64,000 bases of DNA. Source: Haloferula helveola. GTDB lineage: Bacteria > Verrucomicrobiota > Verrucomicrobiia > Verrucomicrobiales > Akkermansiaceae. The stretch is from contig NZ_AP024702.1 in the NCBI RefSeq assembly GCF_037076345.1, positions 248,001 through 312,000 of the forward strand, read 5' to 3'. The translations under genes and the position numbers were made by a program. Positions 1 to 8,516 of the stretch are shown one piece after another. A model generated the notes under the pieces. It did no database searches. It worked only from the letters and a program-made list of their open reading frames with translations, and was not told the origin of the DNA. Within the stretch, counting starts at the first letter, position 1; each line of letters begins with the position of its first letter.

Positions 1-1
1 G

Positions 2-2407
2 CACGGTCCGGTATCCAGTTGGGAGAACCTGATGGACTGGATGACCTACTACAAACGCGTCTCCGCATCCTCCAGTGGCAAAGTTTCGGGACCGACGCAC
101 TCGGTCGCGATCGATGACGGCGGCAATCACTTCGGCTTCATCCACGAAGTCCGGATCCTGCCGATCATCGCGCGCATTCAGTGGGTCTTTTCGCACAGCG
201 CGGGCAGCCCGCCCGGCAACCCGCCACGCGGCACGCTGGAGCCCCGCGTCCTCGTCACCCCGGTGGTCACGATGTGGAACCCCTACAACGTCGAGATCAC
301 CTCGCCCGGCACCATCGACTTCACGATTCCGAAGCCTCTGCCGGTCGCCTTGAAATACACGATCAACGGTCGCGCCAACCCGAACTACAACGCGGTGATG
401 GCGGCCACCAACAACCAGCCCAGCCTCGGCGGTGGAACGCTCCGCTTCAGGATCGACGAACGGTTCCGGCTCATCCCCGGCGAGACCCGGCTCTACAGCC
501 CGGCGTCGGCCACGCCTGTCGCCGACAACCAGACCATCACGCTCAGCGCGGGCTATCGGTCCGGAGGAGGACACTACTTCCCGGTCAAGGGTTCGCGCGG
601 CGAACGACTCACATTGCCGAGTTCGAGTTCGATTCGTGCCGATGCGAAGTTCGACACGACGTATTTCGATGGTGCCCTGATCAATCCGGAAGGGGTCGGC
701 ATCTATCTGGACATGTCCCTCTTCGGCCGTCGGCACCTCGTTTACCGGATGATCTACACCGAGGACATCGCCAGCATCGTCTACCCGCCGCTGACCAACC
801 TGGCCCAAGGCACTCTCGGACAGTGCGAACGGAACCCGCTTCCGTTCCTGTCGACGATCTTCGGCGCCCGCACCGCAAGCAGCACCCACCTCGCATCGAA
901 GGGCTTCGTCCAGTCGAGCCCGCTCGTGAACTACACCGCGATGGGCAAGAAGGACGAGGCGGAGCGAACCATCGCCCGCCACTACGGCGGCACCGCCCAC
1001 CCGGTCAACTCGCCCTTCGACTACAGCTTCGTGAAGCACGCTCCCGGCGGTGACAGCCTGCTGCCGAATGCAAGCGACCGGACCGGACGCGGCTACATCG
1101 TCACCGGCTTCAACAAGGCCGACGGGCTTTCCCGCTGCGTGATCGCCGAGCTCCCGACCCGTCCCGTCGCCTCGCTCGGCGAACTGACGAACTGGGACAT
1201 GCGCTACGAGAATCCGATCCCGCCCTATGCGATCAATCTGATCGGCAACTCGGACGCATCGCCACTGCTGCCGCCGAACGCGGTGGTCAACGCACGTGAC
1301 TCCAACCTGACCGAGAACCTCCAGTACGACGACTCCTACTGCGCGAACCACCTGCTGTTCGACGACTGGTTCGTATCGTCAATCACCCCCGACCCGACCG
1401 ACTTCGGAACACGGGGCCGTGACCAACAGGACACCTACATGGACTTCGTGAGTGGCGAGGAACCGCTCGCCAACCAGGCCTACCGGCCGATCCTCGAGGA
1501 CCGTGCCAATGCCGCAGCCGGCGACGCCCGGCAACTCTACCGCGACCATGTTGCCGAACGCGAAGCGTGGAAGACGATCGCGTCGCGGCTCGAAGTCGAA
1601 GGGATGTTCAACGTCAACTCCACCTCGGTGGTCGCATGGCGCGCGCTACTTGGCCACGCCCGCAATCTCCGCGTCCCCTACATCCGCGAAGCCGGCGCGA
1701 CCTGGAACGCCGACCTGTCCGGCGAGACCGACCACGCGTGGAGCCGGTTTTCCGTGGCGGCCGACAGCGAGGCGGGAACTCCCGGTTCGTCGGGCGCATT
1801 CCCGGAAGCGACCGAGTTCGCCGGCTACCGGACTGTTGATGACGATTTCCTCGACGCGCTCGCCGAAGAGGTCGTCGACCAGATCCGTCGCCGCGGCCCC
1901 TTCCTCTCCCTCTCCGAATTCGTGAATCGCCAGCTCTCCTCGGGCGACCTGGCGCTGGCCGGAACCGTGCAGGCCGCGCTCAACGAACTCTCGAAGCGCG
2001 CCTCCACCGACCCGTTCTCGGACCTCAAGGCACTGTCGTCCGAATCACTCGCCGTGCCGGACCGCGCGGCGGCTGCCGAGTACCGTTTCCCCGAAGCCGC
2101 CGAAGGCTACAGCTCCTACGGCCTTCCCGGCTGGACGCGGCAAGCCGACATCCTTCGTCCGCTTGCTCCGGTCCTTTCCGCACGCGATGACACCTTCACC
2201 ATCCGGGCCCACGGCGACGCGCGCGACAAGGACGGCAACATCCTCGCCCGTGCCGTTTGCGAAGCCACCGTCCGGCGCGTGAGGGACTTCGTGGATCCGA
2301 GTGAGGAAGCCGACATCACCATCGCTCCTCGCCGCCCGGCCAACAGCACCTTCGGCCGGCGTTTCGAAATGGTGTCTTTCCGCTGGCTCAACCCCGAGGA
2401 AATCTGA
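2..2407 (+). CDS. Verru_Chthon cassette protein A-like (5' partial)
   Basis: The reading frame is open to the left edge of the window, so the gene starts upstream; the ATG at 32 is internal. The product resembles the C-terminal two thirds of the 1245-residue protein at 16622-20359. Shared landmarks are a WNPYN motif near the start, EGMFNVNSTSV, an RRGPFLSLSEFVNRQLS block, and a closing FGRRFEMVSFRWLNPEEI (versus YGRKFVIEGFRWLHPDEV). The family is known from Verrucomicrobium and Chthoniobacter as large prepilin-like proteins and is thought to be envelope-associated; its function is not established. The N-terminal prepilin-like segment is outside the window. A small secreted-protein gene follows after 12 bp, as it does (after 24 bp) in the second copy. 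Confidence 0.8.
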   Translation, partial: HGPVSSWENLMDWMTYYKRVSASSSGKVSGPTHSVAIDDGGNHFGFIHEVRILPIIARIQWVFSHSAGSPPGNPPRGTLEPRVLVTPVVTMWNPYNVEITSPGTIDFTIPKPLPVALKYTINGRANPNYNAVMAATNNQPSLGGGTLRFRIDERFRLIPGETRLYSPASATPVADNQTITLSAGYRSGGGHYFPVKGSRGERLTLPSSSSIRADAKFDTTYFDGALINPEGVGIYLDMSLFGRRHLVYRMIYTEDIASIVYPPLTNLAQGTLGQCERNPLPFLSTIFGARTASSTHLASKGFVQSSPLVNYTAMGKKDEAERTIARHYGGTAHPVNSPFDYSFVKHAPGGDSLLPNASDRTGRGYIVTGFNKADGLSRCVIAELPTRPVASLGELTNWDMRYENPIPPYAINLIGNSDASPLLPPNAVVNARDSNLTENLQYDDSYCANHLLFDDWFVSSITPDPTDFGTRGRDQQDTYMDFVSGEEPLANQAYRPILEDRANAAAGDARQLYRDHVAEREAWKTIASRLEVEGMFNVNSTSVVAWRALLGHARNLRVPYIREAGATWNADLSGETDHAWSRFSVAADSEAGTPGSSGAFPEATEFAGYRTVDDDFLDALAEEVVDQIRRRGPFLSLSEFVNRQLSSGDLALAGTVQAALNELSKRASTDPFSDLKALSSESLAVPDRAAAAEYRFPEAAEGYSSYGLPGWTRQADILRPLAPVLSARDDTFTIRAHGDARDKDGNILARAVCEATVRRVRDFVDPSEEADITIAPRRPANSTFGRRFEMVSFRWLNPEEI

Positions 2408-2419
2408 CCCACTCGCGTT

Positions 2420-3121
2420 GTGAAGCTTCCCCTTTTCTGCCTGGCCCTTCTGGCTGCTGTCGCGAGTGCCGCGCCCGGCGCGAAACACACTTGCCGCATC
2501 CTCTTCCTCGACGGGCCCGATGACGCGCCGCGCACGCTCCATCTCTTCGACGGTGCGACTTCCCGTGAGGTCGACTTGCCTCGTCTGAATCTGTCCGACG
2601 TGTATGACCTCCCCGGTGGACCGCTGACCCTCCGTCTGCTGCCGGAGCCGCCGGCTGACCCCGAAAAGATTCCCGCCGGTGCGCCGTCGGTGTCGATCGC
2701 CTCCGAAGCCGGTGACTTCTATCTGCTCCTCACCAGCGACCCGCAGAACAAGATCGCGCCGGTCAAGATCCGGGCCATCGATGCGAGCACCGACAAGCTC
2801 CGTGCCGGGCAGATGCTCTGGTTCAACCTCACACAGAGCATGGTCGGCGGAACGATCGGATCGGAGAAGCTCGTGCTGAAACCCGGCACAAAGGTCACCC
2901 TCAACCCGCCGGCGAAAGGCAATGACAACTACCCGGTGCTGCTCGACTACAGGATCCCCGGCAAGGAGTCGCTCTACCCGCTTTGCGAGACCAGTTGGCG
3001 GCATGACCCGCGCAGCCGGAGCTTGGCTTTCGTGGTGCCGGGGAAAAACGGCCGCACGCCACGCGTGATGGCATTCCCGGACTACCGGGAACCGGAAGAG
3101 GACGCGGAAGGCGCACCCTGA
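2420..3121 (+). CDS. small secreted protein, partner of Verru_Chthon-A-like gene
   Basis: A 233-residue protein starting at GTG, 12 bp after the preceding stop, with a signal peptide (KLPLFCLALLAAVASAAPG). I recognise no named domain. The body looks beta-rich. A central block (AGQMLWFNLTQ, then SEKLVLKPGTKVTL) aligns with GGESMFLNMTN and SKFVVEPGKL in the protein at 15881-16597, and both genes lie directly downstream of a Verru_Chthon-A-like gene, so I call them paralogues. A role as exported partner of the prepilin-like protein is inference. The gene converges on the AraC gene with a 4-bp gap. Confidence 0.7.
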   Translation: MKLPLFCLALLAAVASAAPGAKHTCRILFLDGPDDAPRTLHLFDGATSREVDLPRLNLSDVYDLPGGPLTLRLLPEPPADPEKIPAGAPSVSIASEAGDFYLLLTSDPQNKIAPVKIRAIDASTDKLRAGQMLWFNLTQSMVGGTIGSEKLVLKPGTKVTLNPPAKGNDNYPVLLDYRIPGKESLYPLCETSWRHDPRSRSLAFVVPGKNGRTPRVMAFPDYREPEEDAEGAP

Positions 3122-3125
3122 CCGA

Positions 3126-3827
3126 CTATCGACCGAACTTCCTTCGGTAATCGAGCGGTCGCATACCGGTCTCGGCGCGGAACCGTTTCACGAAGTGACT
3201 CTGGTCACAGAAGCCGCACTCGAGCGCGATTTCCGCCAGCAGCGAGTCGCCCTCGGACAGCCGCTGGCGTGCCGCCTGGATCCTGACCCAGGTGAGATAC
3301 GCACTCGGCGTCATGCCAAGCAGGCGCTTGAACTCACGCTGGAACTGGCTCGTCGAAAGCCCGCAAAGCCCGGCCAGTTCTCCAACCCGGAGTCCCTCGC
3401 CGTAATCCCGAAGCACCTTGCGGATCGCCGGAGTCAATCGCTGGAGCATCCCCGGCGCGGCGCCGGCTTCATCATGCGGACGCAACACACCCGCAAGTCC
3501 GGTCACACGGCCGGACGAGTCACGCAGAGGAATCTTGCTCGACCAGTACCACTGCGGATGCCCGTGAGCTCCCGGAACCAGCCACAACCGATCGATCACG
3601 CGCTCCCCCCGCTCCATGACCCAGCGATCCTCCTCGATGTATTGCCGGGCGAGTTCCGGAGCGTGAAAGTCATAGTCGGTCCGCCCGAGCATCTCGGACT
3701 CCGAACGGCAGCCGTGAAGGTTCCAAAGCGCCCGGTTCGCGGCCTGAAATCGACTTTCGCGATCCTTCTCAAACACAAAAACCCCGGGGATCAGATCCAT
3801 CACTTCTCCCAAAGTCCCGACTTTCAT
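3126..3827 (-). CDS. AraC-family regulator with PAS-like sensor domain
   Basis: A 233-residue protein starting at the ATG at 3827. The frame stays open further upstream, but only as antisense to the cytochrome gene. Residues about 5-120 look like a PAS fold (DLIPGVFVFEKDRESRFQAAN, GRTDYDFH, RDSSGRVTGLAGVLR). Residues about 133-233 form an AraC DNA-binding domain with two helix-turn-helices (VGELAGLCGLSTSQFQREFK; LAEIALECGFCDQSHFVKRF, then RAETGMRPLDYRR). It is transcribed divergently from the PSCyt1/PSD1 gene, with 69 bp between the starts, so control of that gene and the DUF1501 gene behind it is likely. The ligand is unknown. Confidence 0.88.
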   Translation of the reverse strand: MKVGTLGEVMDLIPGVFVFEKDRESRFQAANRALWNLHGCRSESEMLGRTDYDFHAPELARQYIEEDRWVMERGERVIDRLWLVPGAHGHPQWYWSSKIPLRDSSGRVTGLAGVLRPHDEAGAAPGMLQRLTPAIRKVLRDYGEGLRVGELAGLCGLSTSQFQREFKRLLGMTPSAYLTWVRIQAARQRLSEGDSLLAEIALECGFCDQSHFVKRFRAETGMRPLDYRRKFGR

Positions 3828-3896
3828 GCCGCAAATATACAAAAATAGACCCCGGCAATACAAGACACCAGGCAGAACTCGGGCGAAGCTTGCGAG
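3828..3896. promoter_or_regulatory. Divergent promoter region between AraC gene and PSCyt1 gene
   Basis: The 69-bp gap between two divergent starts must hold both promoters if each gene has its own. It is AT-richer near 3830-3850. On the plus strand an AAGCTT lies 5 nt before the GTG start, similar to TAGCTT just before the GTG at 28806. No clear Shine-Dalgarno is visible on either side. Promoter positions are not resolved. Confidence 0.4.
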
Positions 3897-6800
3897 GTGA
3901 GATTCGCACCGTCGTCTGCCGCATGGGTTCTGGCCAGCGCCTTGGCCGGTGGTGCCACGCTGGAATTCAATCGCGATGTGCGGCCGATTCTCTCGAAGAA
4001 CTGCTTTCACTGCCACGGCCAGGACCCCGCGCACCGTGACTCGGGCCTGCGTCTCGACACCGAGGAAGGACTCCACGGCAATGGCGAAAGCGGAGATCCG
4101 GTGATCGTTCCCGGAGACCCGGAAAAGAGTCTGCTGTGGAAGCGCATCACCAGCAAGGACCCCGAAGTGGTCATGCCGCCGCCCGACTCCCACAGGAGCC
4201 TGACCGGACCGCAGATCGAGACGCTCCGCCAGTGGATCGTGGAAGGCGCGAGTTACCAGAAGCATTGGGCTTTCGTTTCTCCGACGAAGAAGCCGCTGCC
4301 AAAGACCGACTACCCGGCAGCCGAGCCGTGGGATGCATGGGTTCATGCGAAGCTCGCGACTCAGGACCTTACGCCATCGCCACCGGCCTCCCCCGCCCGT
4401 TGGCTGCGTCGTGCATCCTTCGATCTCACCGGCCTCGCTCCGACGCCGGAGGAAACGGCGGCTTTCGAAGAACAGGTCACCGCGAAAGGCGAGGCCGCCT
4501 ACGAGACAGCGGTCGACCGCTTGCTGTCCTCCAAACGCTACGGCGAGCACATGGCGGCGGCGTGGCTCGATGTTGCCCGATACGCCGACACCCACGGCTT
4601 CAACAACGATAGTTCCCGTAGCATGTGGCGGTGGCGGGATTGGGTGATCGACGCCTTCAACGGCAACCTCGCCTACGACCGCTTCGTCACGATGCAGCTC
4701 GCGGGTGACCTGCTTCCCGATGCCGATCTCGAAAGCCGGATCGCGACCGGCTTCAACCGCAACCACGTCATCAACTCGGAGGGCGGCATCATCGACGAAG
4801 AATACCGCGTCGAATACGTCGCCGACCGCGTGCGGACCGTCAGCACCGCATGGCTCGGACTCACGATGGAGTGCGCGCGGTGCCACGATCACAAATACGA
4901 CAACGTCTCGCAAAAGGACTACTACCGGATGTTCGCCTTCTTCAACCAGGTGCCGGAAGTCGGAGAAGCCGGGCGTCTGCGAAACGCGGCACCCGTGATG
5001 CGGGCTCCCACCCGCGAGCAGCAGGACAAACTGGCGAAGCTCGATGAAGCGCTCGCCCGCGCCACTGCGGAACTTCCTGAGATCCGGCCGGAAGGAGATT
5101 TCACTCCGCCTCCCGTCGAAGCGGACAAGGAGCGGATGGATCTGGTCGAAACGCTTGAGTCGCCAACCAAGGATCAAACCGGACACGCGACCCAATGGAA
5201 GCCCGGTGCCGGGCCGGCCCACACCTTCGCCGCATGGGTTCGCTGGCAAGGCGAGGAAGGCGTCATCTTCTCCTCGATCAACTATGGAGGCGAACCCTCC
5301 GCCCAAGGCTACGCCCGCGGTGTCGAATTGCGGGTTCTCTCCGACGGCCGACTCGACTTCCGGGCTTCGGAACGCTGGCCGGGTTACGCCAACGAACTGC
5401 GCTCTTCGGCCAAACTTCAGACCGGTCGCTGGCACTTCGTCGCGCTGGTCAACGAGGGCGGCAGCAAGAACGAAGCGATGCGCCTTTACGTCGATGATCG
5501 CGAAGAGGAAATGGAGTTGGTCCTCGACGGACTCAGCGGCGGAGCCCGCGCCGGCGCGGTGGTCCTCGGCAAGGCCCGTGGCGGAACTCCCGACGAGTGG
5601 AATGGCACGATCGCGATGGCATCCTCCTGGCCGAAGGCGTTGAAACCCGAAGATCTCGGGAAGCACCTCGACAGCACCCTGAAGTCCGACTCGCCATGGA
5701 CGCGTGACCGGTCCGATCTCGTGACTCGCCGTCAGGCACTCGCGAGCCAAACCGAATACCGCTCGGCATGGAGCCGTCTCGAATCGCTGCGGGCCGAGAA
5801 GTTCGCTCTCCAGCGGTCGCTACCAAACACGATGGTGATGACCGAACTCGACGAGCCGCGTCCGACCTATCTCCTCGAGCGCGGAACCTACGACGCCCAT
5901 GGCGAGCAGGTCGAAGCCGGGGCCCTGGAGGATCTCCTCCTCGCATGGCCGCAAGGCGCTCCCCGCAACCGATTGGGTCTGGCCCGGTGGCTTACCGACC
6001 CGCAGCACCCGCTGACCGCACGCGTGGTGGTCAATCGCTTCTGGCAGCAGGTCTTCGGTACCGGATTGGTCAAGACCGCCGAAGATCTCGGCGTCCAGGG
6101 TGAATATCCGAGCCATCCCGAACTGCTCGATTGGCTGGCGCGCGACTTCATCGAAAGCGGTTGGGACGTGAAGCGCCTGATGAAATCGCTCGTTCTCTCG
6201 TCCACCTACCGGCAGGACTCCGCCCAAAAGTCCGGGATGACGCGTCTCGACCCGGAGAACCGTTTGCTGGCCCGTGGTCCCCGGGTGCGACTCGATGCCG
6301 AGTGCATCCGCGACCATGCCCTGAACACCAGCGGCCTATTGGTCGAGAAAGTCGGGGGCCCCAGCGTGCGGCCGTTCCAGCCGGCGGACTACTACAAGGG
6401 CATGGTGGTCGGCGCGAACTACCCGAGCACGACATGGACCGACGGCACAGGCGACGAGCTGTTCCGTCGTAGCCTCTACACCTTCTGGAAACGCACGGTC
6501 CCCCATCCCGTGACCACCAATTTCGACATGCCGGACCGCGAGTTCTGCGTCGCAACCCGCTCCCGGACCAACACACCCCTACAGGCGCTCACGTTGATGA
6601 ACGAGAAGGGCATGCTATACGCCGCGGCAGCGCTGGGAGCCAGGATCCGGTCCCACTCGCCCGAAGATACAAAAACCGCGCTCGCCTACGGCTTCGAACT
6701 GACCACCGGCCGCGAGCCGACAGCGGAAGAAGCCCGGGTGCTACGCCAGGAGTGGGACACGTCGCTCGCCGATTGGCAGTCCGACCCGGAAGCGGCGAAG

Positions 6801-6914
6801 GCATTCCTCTCGGATTGCGGCGTCGCTCAACCGACCGATCCGCCAACCGAGGCCGCCTACACCCTGATTGGCAATCTCCTCCTCAATCTCGACGAAACCA
6901 TCACCAAGCACTGA
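3897..6914 (+). CDS. PSCyt1 / DUF1549 / LamG / DUF1553 (PSD1) protein
   Basis: A 1005-residue exported protein with a GTG start and a short signal peptide (about residues 1-20). Order of parts: PSCyt1 haem-binding domain with CFHCH near residue 36 and the usual RDVRPILSKNC lead-in; PSCyt2/DUF1549 (about 145-365, with LRRASFDLTGLAPTPEE and LTMECARCHDHKYD); a LamG/concanavalin-like insert (about 420-600, GRWHFVALVN, MRLYVDDREEE); and PSD1/DUF1553 (about 660-960, ARWLTDPQHPLTARVVVNRFW and SRTNTPLQALTLMN). This is a known Planctomycetota/Verrucomicrobiota architecture usually paired with DUF1501 proteins and sulfatases. Its biochemical role is unproven. A DUF1501 gene follows after 3 bp. Confidence 0.93.
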   Translation: MRFAPSSAAWVLASALAGGATLEFNRDVRPILSKNCFHCHGQDPAHRDSGLRLDTEEGLHGNGESGDPVIVPGDPEKSLLWKRITSKDPEVVMPPPDSHRSLTGPQIETLRQWIVEGASYQKHWAFVSPTKKPLPKTDYPAAEPWDAWVHAKLATQDLTPSPPASPARWLRRASFDLTGLAPTPEETAAFEEQVTAKGEAAYETAVDRLLSSKRYGEHMAAAWLDVARYADTHGFNNDSSRSMWRWRDWVIDAFNGNLAYDRFVTMQLAGDLLPDADLESRIATGFNRNHVINSEGGIIDEEYRVEYVADRVRTVSTAWLGLTMECARCHDHKYDNVSQKDYYRMFAFFNQVPEVGEAGRLRNAAPVMRAPTREQQDKLAKLDEALARATAELPEIRPEGDFTPPPVEADKERMDLVETLESPTKDQTGHATQWKPGAGPAHTFAAWVRWQGEEGVIFSSINYGGEPSAQGYARGVELRVLSDGRLDFRASERWPGYANELRSSAKLQTGRWHFVALVNEGGSKNEAMRLYVDDREEEMELVLDGLSGGARAGAVVLGKARGGTPDEWNGTIAMASSWPKALKPEDLGKHLDSTLKSDSPWTRDRSDLVTRRQALASQTEYRSAWSRLESLRAEKFALQRSLPNTMVMTELDEPRPTYLLERGTYDAHGEQVEAGALEDLLLAWPQGAPRNRLGLARWLTDPQHPLTARVVVNRFWQQVFGTGLVKTAEDLGVQGEYPSHPELLDWLARDFIESGWDVKRLMKSLVLSSTYRQDSAQKSGMTRLDPENRLLARGPRVRLDAECIRDHALNTSGLLVEKVGGPSVRPFQPADYYKGMVVGANYPSTTWTDGTGDELFRRSLYTFWKRTVPHPVTTNFDMPDREFCVATRSRTNTPLQALTLMNEKGMLYAAAALGARIRSHSPEDTKTALAYGFELTTGREPTAEEARVLRQEWDTSLADWQSDPEAAKAFLSDCGVAQPTDPPTEAAYTLIGNLLLNLDETITKH

Positions 6915-6917
6915 GCC

Positions 6918-8345
6918 ATGATGACCGATTGCGCCCGATTCGAGTCGTTTACCAGCCGCCGCCAGTTCCTCTCACGGACCGGTCTCGGCCTCGGTGCGCT
7001 CGCGCTCTCCCAGCTTGAAGCGAATGCCGCGAGCCTCGGCAGCGCGCACCACAAGCCGAAGGCCAAGCGCATCATCTACCTCTTCCAATCCGGCGGACCG
7101 CCGCAGCACGAACTGCTGGACCCGAAGCCGCTGCTCGACGAGCGCTTCGACGAGGACCTGCCCGCATCGGTGCGCGGCAACCAGCGCATCACCGGAATGG
7201 TCAGCGGCCAGAGCCGTCTCGGCCTGCAGCCGAGCCTCTACGGCTTCACGCCATCCGGCTCCAGCGGGTTGCAGATCGGCGACCTTCTTCCGCACACGCA
7301 GAAGATCGCCGACGACCTCTGCATGGTCCGATCGATGCACACCGAGGCGATCAACCACGATCCGGCGATCACCTTCCTCCAAACCGGTAGCCAGCAACCC
7401 GGCCGGCCGAGCTTCGGCGCCTGGCTCGACTACGGTCTGGGCAGTAGCAACAGCAACTTGCCGAGCTTCGTGGTGATGACCAGCGTTCCGGGCGAAGGCG
7501 CGGCGGGCCAAGGACTGCTCGCCCGGCTCTGGGGCGCCGGTTTCCTGCCGAGCAAGCATCAGGGAGTGCTTCTCAGGGGAGGCCAGGACCCGGTCCTCTA
7601 CCTCGGCAACCCGTCGGGCATGACCCGCGCGCGGCGGCGTCGGATGCTCGACAGCCTGCAGGAACTGAACCGCCAGCAGTTCGCATCCCAAGGCGACCCG
7701 GAGACCGAAGCACGCATCGCCCAGTACGAGATGGCCTTCCGAATGCAGGCCTCGGTGCCGGAACTGACCGACCTCGACAGCGAACCCGAGAGCACCTGGA
7801 AGCTCTACGGGGAGGACGCCAAGAAACCCGGAACCTTTGCCCGCAACTGCCTGCTCGCACGCCGGCTCGCCGAGCGAGGTGTGAATTTCATCCAGCTCTA
7901 CCACCGCGGCTGGGACGTTCACGGTGGCCTGACCAAGAAGCTACCGATGCTTGCCCGGGAGACCGACCAGGCCTCCGCCGCGCTCGTCACCGACCTGAAA
8001 CAACGCGGCCTGCTTGAGGACACCATCGTCATCTGGGGCGGCGAATTCGGCCGCACCTGCTATGCGCAAGGTCCGGCGCGACGTGACGCCTACGGCCGCG
8101 ACCACCACGGCCGCTGCTTTTCCCTATGGATGGCAGGCGGCGGGTTCAAGCCGGGTTTCGAGTATGGAAAGACCGACGAGTTCGGGTTCAACATCACCGA
8201 GAACCCGGTCCACGTACACGACCTCCACGCCACGCTGATGCACCAGTTGGGCATCGATCACGAACGCCTGACCTACCGGTTCCAAGGCCGGCAGTACCGA
8301 TTGACCGATGTCCACGGCCACGTGGTGAAGGATCTGCTCGCCTGA
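6918..8345 (+). CDS. DUF1501 protein, Tat-exported
   Basis: A 475-residue protein with a twin-arginine signal ([19 protein letters not shown]). The body is the DUF1501 family, distantly related to the alkaline phosphatase/sulfatase fold: [21 protein letters not shown] near residue 55, then [36 protein letters not shown] and [20 protein letters not shown]. It lies 3 bp after the PSCyt1/PSD1 gene and is surely co-transcribed with it. The pair is common in Planctomycetota and Verrucomicrobiota and is presumed to act on polymers outside the cytoplasm. The substrate cannot be read from the sequence. Confidence 0.93.
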   Translation: MMTDCARFESFTSRRQFLSRTGLGLGALALSQLEANAASLGSAHHKPKAKRIIYLFQSGGPPQHELLDPKPLLDERFDEDLPASVRGNQRITGMVSGQSRLGLQPSLYGFTPSGSSGLQIGDLLPHTQKIADDLCMVRSMHTEAINHDPAITFLQTGSQQPGRPSFGAWLDYGLGSSNSNLPSFVVMTSVPGEGAAGQGLLARLWGAGFLPSKHQGVLLRGGQDPVLYLGNPSGMTRARRRRMLDSLQELNRQQFASQGDPETEARIAQYEMAFRMQASVPELTDLDSEPESTWKLYGEDAKKPGTFARNCLLARRLAERGVNFIQLYHRGWDVHGGLTKKLPMLARETDQASAALVTDLKQRGLLEDTIVIWGGEFGRTCYAQGPARRDAYGRDHHGRCFSLWMAGGGFKPGFEYGKTDEFGFNITENPVHVHDLHATLMHQLGIDHERLTYRFQGRQYRLTDVHGHVVKDLLA

Positions 8346-8393
8346 TACGAGTTCTGCCGATCAAGCGGTCCCCTCCCGAAGACGATCTACGGA

Positions 8394-8463
8394 ACCGCCA
8401 AGTCGCCAAGACCGCCAAGCAAGGCAACACCATCCGTCTTGGCGTCCTTGGCGACTTGGCGGT
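8394..8463. terminator. 26-bp inverted repeat, bidirectional terminator or REP-like element
   Basis: The arms 8394-8419 and 8438-8463 pair at 24 of 26 positions (17 bp, a 2-bp mismatch, then 7 bp) around an 18-nt loop. Each arm is built from repeats of GCCAAG. It lies between the convergent DUF1501 and sulfatase genes, where it could end transcription from both sides. There is no T-run. The iterated GCCAAG text also suggests an interspersed palindromic repeat rather than a plain terminator. Confidence 0.7.
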
Positions 8464-8516
8464 GAATCCAACCGAGTCAGAATCTATGCCGAGAAAGGTC
8501 ACAGATCCGAACCGGA

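Noticed and set aside
3828..5750. Open frame extending the AraC gene upstream to 874 codons
   Set aside because: It is antisense to the PSCyt1/PSD1 gene and contains no regulator sequence; the PAS and AraC domains fit exactly in the 233 codons from 3827.
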